Shown: positions 24,001 through 38,280 of the stretch, piece after piece | Layout of the letters: each line of letters opens with the position of its first letter | How positions within the stretch are numbered: the first letter of the stretch is position 1 | Source: Actinernus sp. WN-2022 | Taxonomy: Eukaryota; Cnidaria; Anthozoa; Actiniaria; Actinernidae | Reading direction: 5' to 3' | DNA length: 64,000 nt | Assembly (NCBI GenBank): GCA_030867875.1 | Contig: JAOWCC010000191.1 | Coordinates: 310,001 to 374,000 of the forward strand | Made by a program: the position numbers and the translations under genes | The notes under the pieces: generated by a model | Told to the model about the DNA's origin: nothing | What the model saw: only the letters and a program-made list of their open reading frames with translations | Database searches by the model: none

Positions 24001-27000
24001 TTTTTAAATTTAAATAAAAATATACTGTATAAATAGGAATTGTATATTTAAAGAGACCTTCACAGGCATCAACATTTTCAAAATTTTCAAAAGGTCTTAA
24101 TTAGCAAGAGGCCAAAATCCAAGAGTGTCTGAGTTACCAGAAAGAGCTAGTGGTAATGGTTTATAACTGTTTACAAACTTCGAATCTCACGTGATAACGT
24201 AAAACAATGCCGAACTGGAGCCTGGCAATTTGATTGCATGAAGTCAACAAGTAAACATGCAAATGCATCGGTGAATCGGAAAGTATAAATTATACGCAAA
24301 GCACAACTGACATACCGATAGACTGTGCAAAATCCCTGGCCATCGCCTCGGTAATATAGTGTTAATTGCGTTCGACGAAGGAGAACGCATACTAATCTTG
24401 CAGTGGATTCCCTGTGGTTCTGTGTGGGCTACCTGTGCTTCCCCAGGCGAAAGAAATCGAGATTCGTGTATGTCCGTCCGTCCGTCCGTTTCGCGATCGG
24501 TTAGTTACTTGGCATATTTTCCGACAATCCAATGCAATGATGTTTCAAAGGTTCGCAAGTACAATTGAGCAAAGCCTGAGGAAAGTGTGTAGTACATCTG
24601 GAGGACCTTGAACATTCAACTCGGCCATAATTATTTATTTATGCTGAACCCGAGACCGAGTGAATGTGCGCCGGATCGAAAAATATGCTGTTGGCTTGCT
24701 CGCTGTATTGAATTGTGCTGTTCGGTTTGCCGATACCAAAACTGCAAATGGTCAAGATGCTATAAATCATACCTGAAGGCTGAATACATGGATATTAACA
24801 TTTCAGTGTGAGTTGTGAAGAAGTTTTTTAAATACTACATGTGTGCATGGTTTAAGTCAAACATGGCCGTCTGTTTTGTCGGCGCGGTGACTACATCAGC
24901 GAAGTTGATTAACAGAGAACCGAGTCAAATCAACTCACCATAATTTGTAAACAACCGAGTGAATTCTGTTTGCTTGCTCACTGTACTGGATTCTGCTTTT
25001 CGCTGTACATACAGATACCGAAACTACAAACAGTAAGATGATCTGGCTGAAGAGAAACAAGGTCCGAGTTTTCTAGATACCCGTAATCGCCGTATCTTGT
25101 GTGAGTTACGACACTGTGTACATCTTGGTTATACAAATTAACGGATTCAAATTAACAGTAACACTACATTCAGACAGAGAGTTAATCTATACCGACACTT
25201 TGATATGCCAAGGAACTGGAATACCAACACAGTACAAGGTGAGGGAAATTTAAAGTACTGACTTCATTGCTGTGTTCAATTAATCTACACTGAATTTCTA
25301 ACGGACCTGAAACAAGGCTGATCAAAGCGATCAAAGCTAACATTGACCATACATTATTCTGGAACTAACAATGGCGCTCAATATTTTGCAGCCAACCTTG
25401 TTCTCACTTGAAAAATACCCGGGAAACATAATGTGAATGATCTGAATCGAAGGAACTGCATGGGCTGTACTTTATACACATGCATATATTAATAGTTTAT
25501 GTTCTAGGAACTGGAAATCAGTTTATACACATCTGAATAGTAATATTTATTTATGCGTACTTTATATGAATCCCTTTATATATCCTGTAATATGCTGTAT
25601 TTTATATATCCTGTAATATAGTGTCCCCAATTAGCTTTACAGCTAAATACTATTGACACTCAAATAAAGTTCATGTATGCATGTAAATGTATGTAGCTAT
25701 AGCCTGGGTTGATTTGTGTTTTACACTAACTTCAAGTATTGCTTTACACTGTATACCACACAGCAAAATGTGCTACTAATTCTCAAATCAATGCCATGAC
25801 CATATAAAACACACATGTATACATATAGCCCCATAAGCATCGCATCCAATGATTTAATGTTACACAAATATAATTACAGTTTTATACCCAGATGCATCCC
25901 CTTGTATATTAACATATAAGTCAAGACATCAAATTTTTCACATTAGTTAAAAAACAAGCACTTTTGATCAGGATTACGTACACTGTCCACATCATTGCAG
26001 AAATTTTTCAGCTTTTCAGACTGTTACCACAGTCCTTTCTCTTTCCAAAAAATATGTCGAACGCACTTTGATAATCTATGATTACTTCTAGTTTAATAAT
26101 ACTCTAACTCTATATTAAATGCTAATTAATTATAAAGTAAGAGTATTTACCCTCTATCACAAGTCCTTGCTTCCAAATCCTATGTTCTTCGAGTTTTTCT
26201 TGATTAGCAATTTTCGTATCTATTCATTCTTCTTTACAATTCATAAACGAACACGTGACATGGCCGCCATAATTGTTTTGGTGTCGTGTTTCATGGTCAG
26301 CGGATGTCCTTCTCAGCTGTCACGTAACTAGTATAATACGTGCTTTGATTGGTGCATATTTGCAGAGCTAGAGGCGGGAAAACAAACCTGTGCAGAGCGC
26401 GCGCGAGCGTGGAGTTACTTCAGTCCTACTTCCAGTTGTGAGAGAAAGTGCAGCGGAAAAGATAGACGTTCGCAAGGAGTTTTTTTCTGTTGAATCCCGA
26501 CAAACAGCGAGCTATTCTCCAGTGCTTCAGGGTTCCGAAGAATCACTCCAAGTCACTGTAAGTGTTGTACAAGTCCCATTTTGCCAGTCACTTTATTATT
26601 TCAGCCGTTTAATACAGAACTGCTTGCTCTTTTATAGCCCGCTAGTGATTTGGCGACCCCAAGCCAAGGCCCCAGGTCCAGGATGAAGATTTTGTTAGCT
26701 TTCATAAAGGAACTCTTATTTTAGCCAAACTGAATGGAAAGATCTAGTTATTTGAGTCCAAGGTAAGAGAGAAAAGCTCGCTTTTGTCTTTTTGACATTT
26801 TGTTTTGGTTTCTGTTTTTGTGAAAAAATTGTGATTTGGCGCATTTGCTTGCCAAATTCGGATAATATTTTATATGTAATGATGACTGATGTAGTTGTTC
26901 GTAAAATGAAATGAGAAAGCTGAATTGAATGCTAACAACTGGCTTAATTATTTCATTACTTCATTTTTCGGAACACAAAACTGTCGATCTTGCAAGGATT

Positions 27001-30000
27001 GTTTCAGTTGTTCATTTTGTTCGTAAAAATCTATTAAATAAAGCAAGTAGAATAGGGTTTGCAGTTGAGTGTTGTACTCTGCATGACAAAAACACTCCTG
27101 AGCTGAAGCTGTAGAACATTAAAAAAGTTACACAACTACAGAGCACTGCAACAAACCCTGTTCTATGTGTTAAATACTTTCTGTCAGTCGGTCGCTGCAT
27201 GCATGTGCAGCTAGTTTTTTTTTTTCGGGGATCGAGGCCGGTTTGTTTTACATTCGATAACAAACGTATATAAACTTATAAATACATACTGTAAATTACA
27301 AATGTATCATTGTCATCTCTAAAAGATTTAGTGAAACCTTGTTAATGAAACTCTGTTGTTATTTACAGTTTACCGACATTTAACAAACAAAAATGACCGG
27401 TGAAATGGCATATGTCAGCTAGCTTCAAGACCTCCACCATCCCAAGATCCAAGCTACATGGTTGAGTTGGTTATTAAGCATGTTAAAGTATTGTAAGTTT
27501 AGGATTCAGAAGGGAAAAAATGTCATATAGGGCCGATCGAGGTATCAGGACTTTACTTTTGTTGTTGATATTGGCAGACAGATCAAGAGGCATAATGACA
27601 TTGCACGACTTACTGCCTACTGGGTATAAATATTGACTGTACTCTCAAGTTTGACAAGTGATCAATGTCAACAATCTGTAAAAAGGTTAACATGCAGCTC
27701 TAAGTTATCAAGCGTTTCAGAAACCTCATACCGGGTAATATCAAAGTGCGCTTGTACAAGGCTTTTGTACTGCCAAGTTTACAATATTGCAGCAGGGGGT
27801 GGCACTTTTGTGGTGCCAGAAATGCCAATAAGTTGGAGTTGCTAAATAAGCAAGTACTATATATGCCTTGTCCTAAATGACAGGTCTAGTATGTACAGTG
27901 CCCTATTGAAGAGAAATGCTTATCTTATTGTATAAGATGTCTCCATAATGTACCGATCAAATCAAAACATCTCTCCCCCCCCCCACACCAAAAAAAAAGG
28001 TTATTGAAATGCCCCACCCCATTGTCGTATTAGGCAATCAAATACCCCTATCCCCGGGACATAGTATTAGTTGTGACACCGCATTTTGTTTTTAACAGAC
28101 AGTTTAAATATCCATAAGCAATTTACATTTATATTATAATACCTTCAAATACAGCACAAAGCTTTTGGAGTCCCTTTGTTTTTAAGCCAGTTGCTTACAA
28201 AAGCAGAATTTTGTCCTTTGAAGTCGTCTAAAGTGACCTCCCCACTCCAATTCCGCCATGATTTCGATCGAGGAAACCACACAGCACATAACATTAAATT
28301 GAGACAACTTGTTCAAATCCCTCTACCCTCCCATCCAGTGTCAAATTCCCCACCACAAGGATAGACGGCTACCAATGTCAAATTCCCTACTCCCCAGGCA
28401 CGAAAACGAGTCAAATGCCAGGGGGGATTTTGATGTTTCGATTTGATCAGTACATAACATAGGCCCTGCATACCTTATATCCTTTTTTACATTACGCTCA
28501 AGTAACTACAACCTGCGGGGGTTATGAAGCTAAAAATACTGCCAGTTAAAACCACTACGTTTGGTCTACGTTCTTTTAAATACGTGGCTGTGAAACAGTG
28601 CAATGAACAGGATGATGACCTGAGGGCATATGTATGTATGTATATGCATATGTATGCATATCAAAAACCTCTCCTGCCTCATACAGTTTTTATATCAATC
28701 TGAAACTGAAAGAATGGAACTGTCTGTGACAGTGAACGACTTCATACAGACTACAATTTACAACAAGTAAAACACGTTCCAAACACAGATGGGATATTCC
28801 AAAGCTGTGATTTTCCGAACAATACAGGAGTTTATAGATGAAATTTGCAAAAGGAGATATACAGGTATAATAAATGGCAAAATCAAAGGAATCATGTTAA
28901 ATCTTACCAAGTGAAATAATGAAATGTTAAAATATTTTAAAAGAGGCCTAAAATGCGTCATGCCATCAAAATGCACAAACATTGACGACGTTCGGCTGTA
29001 AACACAAAAAAACATGTAATGCAAGCACAACTGCAAATGTAAAACAGCAGATATTTCTGCTGCAACCACAAAGCCAAATGTAAAACTGCAGCAGAAACCA
29101 CAAGACCAAAGGTAAAACTGCAGCAGAAATTTCTGCTGCATCCACAAAGCCAAATGTAAAACTGCAGCAGAAATTTCTGCTGCAACCACAAAGCCAAATG
29201 TAAAACTGCAGCAGAAACCACAAGACGAAATGTAAAACTGCAGCAGAAATTTCTGCTGCAACCACAAGGACAAATGTAAAACTGCAGCAGACTGAACCAC
29301 AAGACCAAAGAGAAAACTGCTGCAGAAATTTCTGCTGCAACCACAAGGCCAAAAGTAAAACTGCAGCAGAAATTTCTGCTGCAACCACAAAGCCAAATGT
29401 AAAACTGCAACAGAAACCACAAGACCAAAGGTAAAACTGCAGTAGAAATTTCTGCTGCAACCACATGCAACTGAGCCGAAATGTCACACTGCAGCAGAAA
29501 TTTCTGCTGCAACCACAAGGCAAGTGAAAAACTGCAGCAGAAATTTCTGCTGCAACCACAAGACCAAGTGTAAAACTGAAGCAAACATTCTGATGTACCT
29601 ATAAATGCAATATTTGCTTCAAGTCGAATGAAAGGAAGTGCATATACGTTGAAATCTAATAATTTTCAGAACCATTCTTTTCGTAGGTATGACTTTATTT
29701 GACGTCCATGTATCAGCATAAACAGCGTGGAACTGTGCTTCATTCACATGTCGGATGTTAGAATCTGAGAGCAAGTACTTAAAAATTACGAACAAACTAT
29801 GTTTAGATCGATACACTATAAGTATCGAAAGGAGACTTAAACTGTTTGTGCCAGTAAACAACTACCAACCGAATATTTAACAATTATTCACCGAAGTGGA
29901 GGTGAGTAGTGGTGGATATTTACCGAGCCGTTTCGGCGAGGTAAATATCTACCACTAGTCACCAACGCCGAGGTGAATAATTGTTTTAGTATATACCACA

Positions 30001-33000
30001 CTCCAGGTGAATAGCCAGCACCAAATAGTTATTTTATTTTCTGTCAAATGGACAAAAACTCGCGCGAGATGATCGCTGCTTTGCTCGGAGGTGAATATAA
30101 AATCATATTCACTGTTTGAGTATAGGCAATCAGAGCGCGCGAAAAGTGATATTCACTGGCGTGGTATATACCAATGAATCGTATATACAGGCATGTGCAT
30201 CTACATGTATAATCTTAATACTTTTAATTTTATCCGATATATATCGCACACACGAAATATATGCATTGCCCATTAATATTTAATGCCATTCCCTTCTAAA
30301 TCTATGATACGATAGATATATAATTGTTTGCATAAAACAGAATGTGTTTGGAATTTTTGTTTAAATGTACTTTTACATTGTGGTCATGCATGGACTGCAG
30401 TGGCCACCACCACTATCATCATCATAATTGAGAATGTCATTCTCATGCATCACTGAATTCTTCATCCATGCATTGGTCGATCATCAGTATATGTTCATAA
30501 TCATCATCTGGCAGGAGTTCATCTCCATCATAAGTTTCAAGGCTTCCAGCTACAAATAATCCAACATAATGTTTTAATCACTCGAACAATCCCTAATTGG
30601 CCACTTTTACTCATTTCTCAAACCAACATAAATTGTTGCCTTTCTTAAGAAAACAAACGAAAAAAGAACTAAGGGAGAGAACACATTAATTGCACCACTA
30701 TATAGTAGACTAAATAATTCATTTTATTATTATGGCAGTTCAGTGAGCAGGCAAGATGACTCTAAATGCTGTAATCTGCAAGATTCGTAAACAAATGGTG
30801 ATAAAAACATACGTTTCAAAAGAATCTTAACATTTTGTGACATGAATGTAAATACTAATTTAAAAAAAAAAAACATTTCTGCTTTTCCGATTTTCAGCAA
30901 AAAAATATACTTCTTAGAGCGGTTAAAGAAGAATTTCCGTCTCCCGCAAGTTTGATGACAACAGCTGCTGCAAAAACGACTGAAGTTCGAGACTCAGGCT
31001 TAAGTCGAGATAAATAAACAATAGGTGTATAGCTGTCAGATGCCATGATACAGAAATAATATCACAATGGCAGCATTGTCTGGGCCACACTTTGAAAACT
31101 CCAGTCGGCTTCCTAAACTAAATCCTGGTCATTAAGTGTCAATTTCACACATGCAAATTTTACTCTTTTGTATACCGCACTTTTTAACTAGGTTTGGCAT
31201 CGTAATTTTCACAGCCTTTACGATACACGTAAATCGAGATTTTAGAAAGTTGGTTGAATCAGAATCTCGAAATGAGTACGACTGAAACGTGGGCAATTGG
31301 ATCCTTAAAAACGTCAACTAGTAATTTCTCCGGAAGCGGGACTTTCATGAATTGGAATGGGTCAGTCCGCCTGATATATTAAGCGCGCAGTTTTGAAGAT
31401 GAAGATCAATATTCTTAACAATCACTCAAGACTCTCGCATCAAATAACATCAACTACCACGTTATTGCTAGACTGCTAGGATATATTGTATTCAAATAAA
31501 CCAGATCAGTTTCATTTCCACCGGCAAAGGCAAATGCGCCGATCGTACTGCATTCCAAATGGCGTCAAACATCTCTGGGAGGGGCTGTCCAGTCGCTAGT
31601 CATGATCATGTCAAGCACAATCTTTGACCCTGAGGTAATTTGCGCTTGGCCTGCCGCTTATTTATACTGGCATGATGTAGGTTCGATTCTTTTCTATGAT
31701 TCGCATAATTAAAAGGGCAAGAGGCATTTCGCAAGTATTAAAGTTAACTTTTTGGCTGTTTCTAGACAAGAGGTGTTTGTATCTCAGATCTGATGATCGA
31801 TCACTTATAATTACCCGTTTATTTTTCCTGAGAGCTAGGCTTCTTCTTATAAATACAAGCCGTTCGTCGTTCCGGCGTGCTTTCCCCAGCCTCCCTCTCC
31901 ACCAACATATCTACTTTTTACACAAAATGTTAAAACTTTGCAAACTTTTCGGCGAGCAAGCAGACCGGTCACTATGTCCTGATATGTTTTCAATTATTGA
32001 TGGCGGAAGAATAAGGATGATTGAATTAATCCACTACCTAGCCGCGGGCGCCGAGGAGAGAAGAGAGAAAACCCAAAATTTCTCAACGCCCGATTCCGAG
32101 GCTCGCTTCACAAAATAGCGGATGCATGGAACGGTAATACATTGTAATACCGGTGGATTCGTTGCAAATTTGTTTTAATCATAAATTAATTAAATCGTTG
32201 AAACCGTGCTGAAAGGAAACCTTCTCAGTATATATCTCGATTGACTTTCTATTTCAGAAACACAATAATACTACAATATACGGAGCCCAATATACTTTAA
32301 TGGACTGATCATAAAGAAAATATCGGTTCTGAAATATGTCGTCGACCAGACTTCAATTGTTTTTGCTTCGATACGGTCGAGGTACAGCTCACACACCCCG
32401 GTACAGTGAAAGTAATTTTGACCTAAATGACACGCTTTCCTCCAAGTTAAGTATCTGAATGTATTATCAATTATCTTTTTCACATTAATAGAGCAAAATC
32501 TACTTACCTTCAATGTGCGTGCAATTTGAAGATTCCTACTAAGAACAAGGCTTGCAAGAGAAACAAATGGCGATCAGAAAATGCCGCCGTGCAACTAAAA
32601 CTTTAGTGACGGTTAATCGGTCTTTGCCAGTGTTCTAATTTCACGCGCTTTCAATTGTACCAGTCTGTGATCCGATTGGTTAAAGTTGACACTTCGCATC
32701 AGCGGGATATTCAATTCATGTTTGTATTACAAACATGAATTGAATATCCCGCTGGTGAAGGTGTTTTCAATTTCACATTTAGGTGTTAGCCTTGGATTAG
32801 CTCTGAATATTCAAATTGTATTCAAGACTGCCGAAGCATCTCTATTCTCATAGTAAATCCCCCAAATCCTGTCCATCCGAAACTAATAGTTATCAGATGA
32901 CCAGAGAACAAGAACGCGAAAAATTCTTTCGGCGAATGAAGTTTCTGCAGTGGCTTGAGAGCATGGCTCCCCTGCTGATCTCCGATCCGACTATGGGACT

Positions 33001-36000
33001 CCAGCCAACTACATGAACGTGATCATGACTGAGTATCTTATGCTGCTTCAAATCTAGAGGTACGTATAGAAAAGTATCAGACGATCGCTTTAAGTCTGCA
33101 TAGCTGTATCTACTACAAATTCTGCCGGCCGGTGAATCACGCATCCAATGGTACTGAAGCACTGAGCAGATTTAACTCAAACGAACTTGAATTAACCAAA
33201 ACAGTAACCGTCAGTGAAGCCGAACAGTTTCATGAGTTTGAAGCATTATAACAACACTGAGCAAGAAGTAGATTCATCAAGATCAAAGGGAGATCTTTCT
33301 TCGGGTAGAATATGTCCAAAAGGTGTGCATTTTTATGCCAATTGAGAGACCATATGTTTAATAATTGTCTATACTCTCAATTATTCCCGGCCGTTACTAC
33401 ATTAGCTTCGCGCCTATTTAACGTACTATACTAAAGGATCGACCAGAGCTTAAAGTCAGTAAATATTCCCATTCATCTTATTAACTGCAAATGAATACTT
33501 CGGTGTTGTGAGTGCGCAGAAATGTCTGAAGTTGGCGGTTGTGTTTATGTGGCCGTTTGTATTTAATAATACTGAGGTATATGAGAATTACCGGGAGGTC
33601 GAAGTGTTGCGAAATATCGCAAAGAAGATGCATATTTGAACACGAAGTTAATATAAATTTGCTCCACTGATGTGTATTGTCGTCCAAATGGCTTAATACA
33701 GCAAATCTAAGCCAACACAAAACCTTCCAAAATCGTTAAGACTTTCTGTACTAATTAAGCCACAAGGACAACAATAATCTAAATACAACCTGCCACACAA
33801 ACACATTGTCTTCGCGCCAATGTGGTGCATAGCAGCATTGTGATTTAAATGATGTGGAATGTGAAAAGTTGATAAAATAAAGTAACCTATAGACCTCCTC
33901 CGCAGGCAACTCTTAATAATTTTTAGATCCGGTAACCGACGAAGCCTTCCGGCTAAGGATCCGACGAGCGGCGACGCCGAGAGGGAACATTATCGAATAT
34001 AATTAGGAGTTGCCTGCGGAGGAGGCAAAGAGTTGATAAAAGGTTACATTTCTGCTGTAGTTTCATTTCGGCTCAGTTAATTGTGGTTGCAGCAGAAATT
34101 TCTGCTGCAGTTTTACATTTGGGCTTGTGGAACGTTGCGTTTTACATAATTTTGGCCTGCTGGTTGCAGCAGAAATTTCTGCTGCAGTTTTACATTTGGT
34201 CTTGTGGTTGCAGCATAAATTTCTGCTGAAGTTTTACATTTGGTCTTGTGGTTGCAGCAGAAATTTCTGCTGCAGTTTTACATTTGGTCTTGTGGTTGCA
34301 GCAGAAATTTCTGCTGAAGTTTTACATTTGGTCTTGTGGTTGCAGCAGAAATGTCTGCTGCAGTTTTACATTTGGTCTTGTGGATGCAGCAGAAATTTCT
34401 GCTGCAGTTTTACATTTCGTCTTGTGGTTGCAGCAGAAATTTCTGCTGCAGTTTTACATTTCGGCTCTGAGTTGTGGTTGCAGCAGAAATTTCTGCTGCA
34501 GTTTTACATTTGGTCTTGTGGAACGTTGCAGCAGAAATTTCTGCTGCAGTTTTACCTTTGGCCTTGTTGTTTCTGGTGCAGTTTTACATTTGGCTTTGCA
34601 TGTGGTTGCAGCAGAAATTTCTGCTGCAGTTTTACATTTGGCATTGTGGTTGCAGCAGAAATTTCTGCTGCAGTTTTACCTTTGGTCTTGTGGTTTCTGC
34701 TGCAGTTTTACATTTGGCTTTGTGGTTGCAGCAGAAATTTCTGCTGCAGTTTTACCTTTGGTCTTGTGGTTTCTGCTGCAGTTTTACATTTGGCTTTGTG
34801 GTTGCAGCAGAAATTTCTGCTGCAGGTTTACCTTTGGTCTTGTGGTTTCTGCTGCAGTTTTACATTTGGCTTTGTGGTTGCAGCAGAAATTTCTGCTGCA
34901 GTTTTACCTTTGGTCTTGTGGTTTCTGCTGCAGTTTTACATTTGGCTTTGTGGTTGCAGCAGAAATTTCTGCTGCAGTTTTACCTTTGGTCTTGTGGTTT
35001 CTGCTGCAGTTTTACATTTGGCTTTGTGGTTGCAGCAGAAATTTCTGCTGCAGTTTTACCTTTGGTCTTGTGGTTTCTGCTGCAGTTTTACATTTGGCTT
35101 TGTGGTTGCAGCAGAAATTTCTGCTGCAGTTTTCTATTTAGTCTTGTGGTTGCTGCTGCAGTTTTCTATTTGCCCTTGTGGTTGCAGCAGAAATTTCTGC
35201 TGCAGTCAGTTTACCTTTAATTTGGCCTTGTGGTTGCAGCAGAAATTTCTGCTGCAGTTTTCTATTTGGCTGTGTGGTTGCAGCAGAAATTTCTGCTGCA
35301 GTTTTACATTTGGCTTTCTGGTTGCAGGAGAAATTTCTGCTGCAGTTTAACATTTGCCCTTGTGATTGCAGCAGAAATTTCTACTGCAGTTTTACATTTT
35401 GTCTTCAGAATCATGTCTGATTCAACAAGAGAATAAAATACTTTCATTTTAAAACGTGTCAAAGTCTCGTAAATGTGTCATTATTATTCCTGTATTGCAA
35501 AATGTAATATGTTCAATATTTTACCATGCAAATATTGTCGTTAGAAGGATTCATCATAAGTTCATTAAATTTTACATTACTTGTTTCTCACGGTTTATGC
35601 AAATAACAGCTGTTAATTCGTTTTCCTTTCCATTTTCCTAAAATTGTTTTCTTATGGAACATTAAGGATTCAATCTTATTATAGTTTCCATCGTTTTTAT
35701 TTTGTACTTTGATAACAAAATAGGTATTTATTATTATATTTTTCCCAAAGTTTTGTTTGCTGTCAAGAATTAAATAAAAATAACGAATTTGTTCCACTTT
35801 TTATATCGAAAGTTGGGAGGAAATGGCAATTAATGTCTAAATTGTGCCAAATATATCATATTGGAATAACCCATTTGTATTTGGAACGCGTTCAATATTA
35901 TGTGTTTGACAGACCAAGAGCCCTACATGTACATATCACATATTTTCAGAAAACATGACATGCATTTGAGAACAAGAAAGAAATGTTGAAAGACGAGGCC

Positions 36001-37531
36001 AAAAGAAAGTGTTTTCAATGTTTGTCATGTGTTCTTGTGAACATTTGTTTTAGCTATTTTAGCATATACCTTATATCATACGTAGCCAGGAGCTCAACCC
36101 GGAGTGTCCATATGTCCTATGCAGGTGTCACAGCGGTTTTACAAGTTGGGCTATTTTTAGATTATTTTTCCTGTCAATTGCTGGGTTGCACCGTGGCAGA
36201 ACAAAAGATGCCTGACATTAGCTACTCTTGTTATACCAGTATGGTGGCCCAGGACTGCCATAGCAAAAATGAACAAAAAAAATAAAAAATAAAAAAAATA
36301 AAATAAAAAAAAATAAAAATTGAAAGGAAAATGAAACGAAATTAAATTAAAATCAAATCGAAATTAAAAGCAAAATCAAATTAAAAGTAAATCAAAAATA
36401 AAAACAAAATCAATTGAAAAGCAAACGCATTTCAAAATGAAAATAAATTGAAATAAAATACCTCTTGGCCCATTGCTGCCATTGAAAATAAAATTCAAAT
36501 TGAAATTAAAATGCTCGTGGCCCATCGCTGCCATAGACCATGATGCATTGCTTGTGTATGTGTTCACGAGTAAACACAAACTTGATTCATCCAAGATGGC
36601 GGGGGCAAGAATCAGAAATACGGGCTGGATTGAAGACGAACGCTTAAAGGAACAGCTAACAAACTATGTTAGAAGTGGACTGCGTAGAAATGAAATCTTA
36701 AGTTTTTATGGAGAGGGACTTTGGAGAATACGCTTGGAGTATACGAACTCTTGATCGTCGCATGCAACATTTTGACATTCGTTATACCAATACTGAAGTA
36801 CCTTTGGACGATGTTCAAACGGCGGTAAAGATGGAACTTGAAGGTCCTGGACGACTTCTGGGTTACAGAGCCATGCATGCAAAATTAAGACAAGAGTATC
36901 ACCTCAATGTCCCAAGAAACTTAGTACATGATGTCATGTTTGATATTGACCCAAATCTACTGGAAAATCGCCGTCCAAATACCAAGGAAAAGAAAGCCAA
37001 AGGAAATTTCATGACCAAAGGCACAAACTGGGTACATTCATTGGACGGCCATGACAAACTAATGGGCTACCAAAATAGCACGTTTCCATTGGCAATTTAT
37101 GGAGCTGTCGATACAGCGAGTAGAAAAATTCTATGGTTAAAGGTGTGGGTCAGCAATTCAGATCCCAAAAGAATCGCGCTCTGGTATTTAGAGTATTTAC
37201 ATTCGACCAGACGCATGGCTTCAATCCTTAGAATGGACAAAGGCACAGAAACGGGTGTAATGGCCACAATGCATGCATTTCTACGAGAAAAACATGGTGA
37301 TATGGATGATCCATCCGACACAGTAGTGTATGGACCATCAACATCAAATCAGGTAATTTATTATTGAGGTAGATTATTGATCAAGCCACTATTAAAGTCA
37401 TATTTATACATTGTATATATATTAATATATTAAAACCTTTAATAATAGGTGATTGGCTTAACATTGGAAAATATGTGAGGATGTGGTAGTGCCATAAAAC
37501 TAATATATCCTTGCACACACACACATTTTAC

Positions 37532-37575
<44 letters not shown>

Positions 37576-38223
37576 TCGATGCCAAAAAGGTTGTCCAGCA
37601 GAACATAATATAATACTTTAATATCCATTGTTTTGGCCTATTGTCTTGGTCTAGACAATAGCCCAAAACAATGGATATTATAGTATTATATTATGTTCTG
37701 CTGGACAACCTTTTTGGCAGCGACTGTATATATATATATATATATATATCTCAAATTAAAATTCCACGTGAGGAAATTGAATACATAATGAATCATGTGA
37801 CTTTATTGTAGTATTGTAGTCTTTTCATCTGGACAACCTTTTTGAGAATGACTGTATATAACAATTATTATTAGACTACAAGTTCAAGTGTTCTATGAGG
37901 CAATAGTCAACAAGGCACGTAGCGGCGAGTTGACTATCCTCAGAAAACGAGAACGAGTAGTCTAATTGTTTTAGCATAAACCATCCAGTAGGTCAGTAGA
38001 AAATGACAGAAACAATAATTCATCGAGAAACTATGAGGATAGTCAACTCGCCGCTACGTGCCTTGTTGACTATTGCCTCATAGAAAACTTGAACTTGTAG
38101 TCTAATAATAATTGTTATATACAGTCATTCTCAAAAAGGTTGTCCAGATGAAAAGACTACAATACTACAATAAAGTCACATGATTCATTATGTATTAAAT
38201 TTCCTCACGTGGAATTTTAATTT

Positions 38224-38280
<57 letters not shown>

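Noticed and set aside
28758..29584. Minus-strand ORFs of about 200 codons
   Set aside because: Satellite translation, as above.
31696..32118. 140-codon plus-strand ORF as a gene
   Set aside because: No recognisable motif, biased composition, no splice or promoter context.
34127..35350. Long ORFs (248-407 codons) across the satellite as a cysteine/leucine-rich protein gene
   Set aside because: They follow the 44-bp repeat through rotating frames, overlap each other in three frames, and an inverted copy of the satellite gives the same effect at 28958-29584.
36473..36595. Extension of the transposase start upstream into the left TIR
   Set aside because: The upstream open frame translates TIR DNA (low-complexity lysine/leucine); the ATGGCG just inside the TIR is better and mirrors the kinase start.
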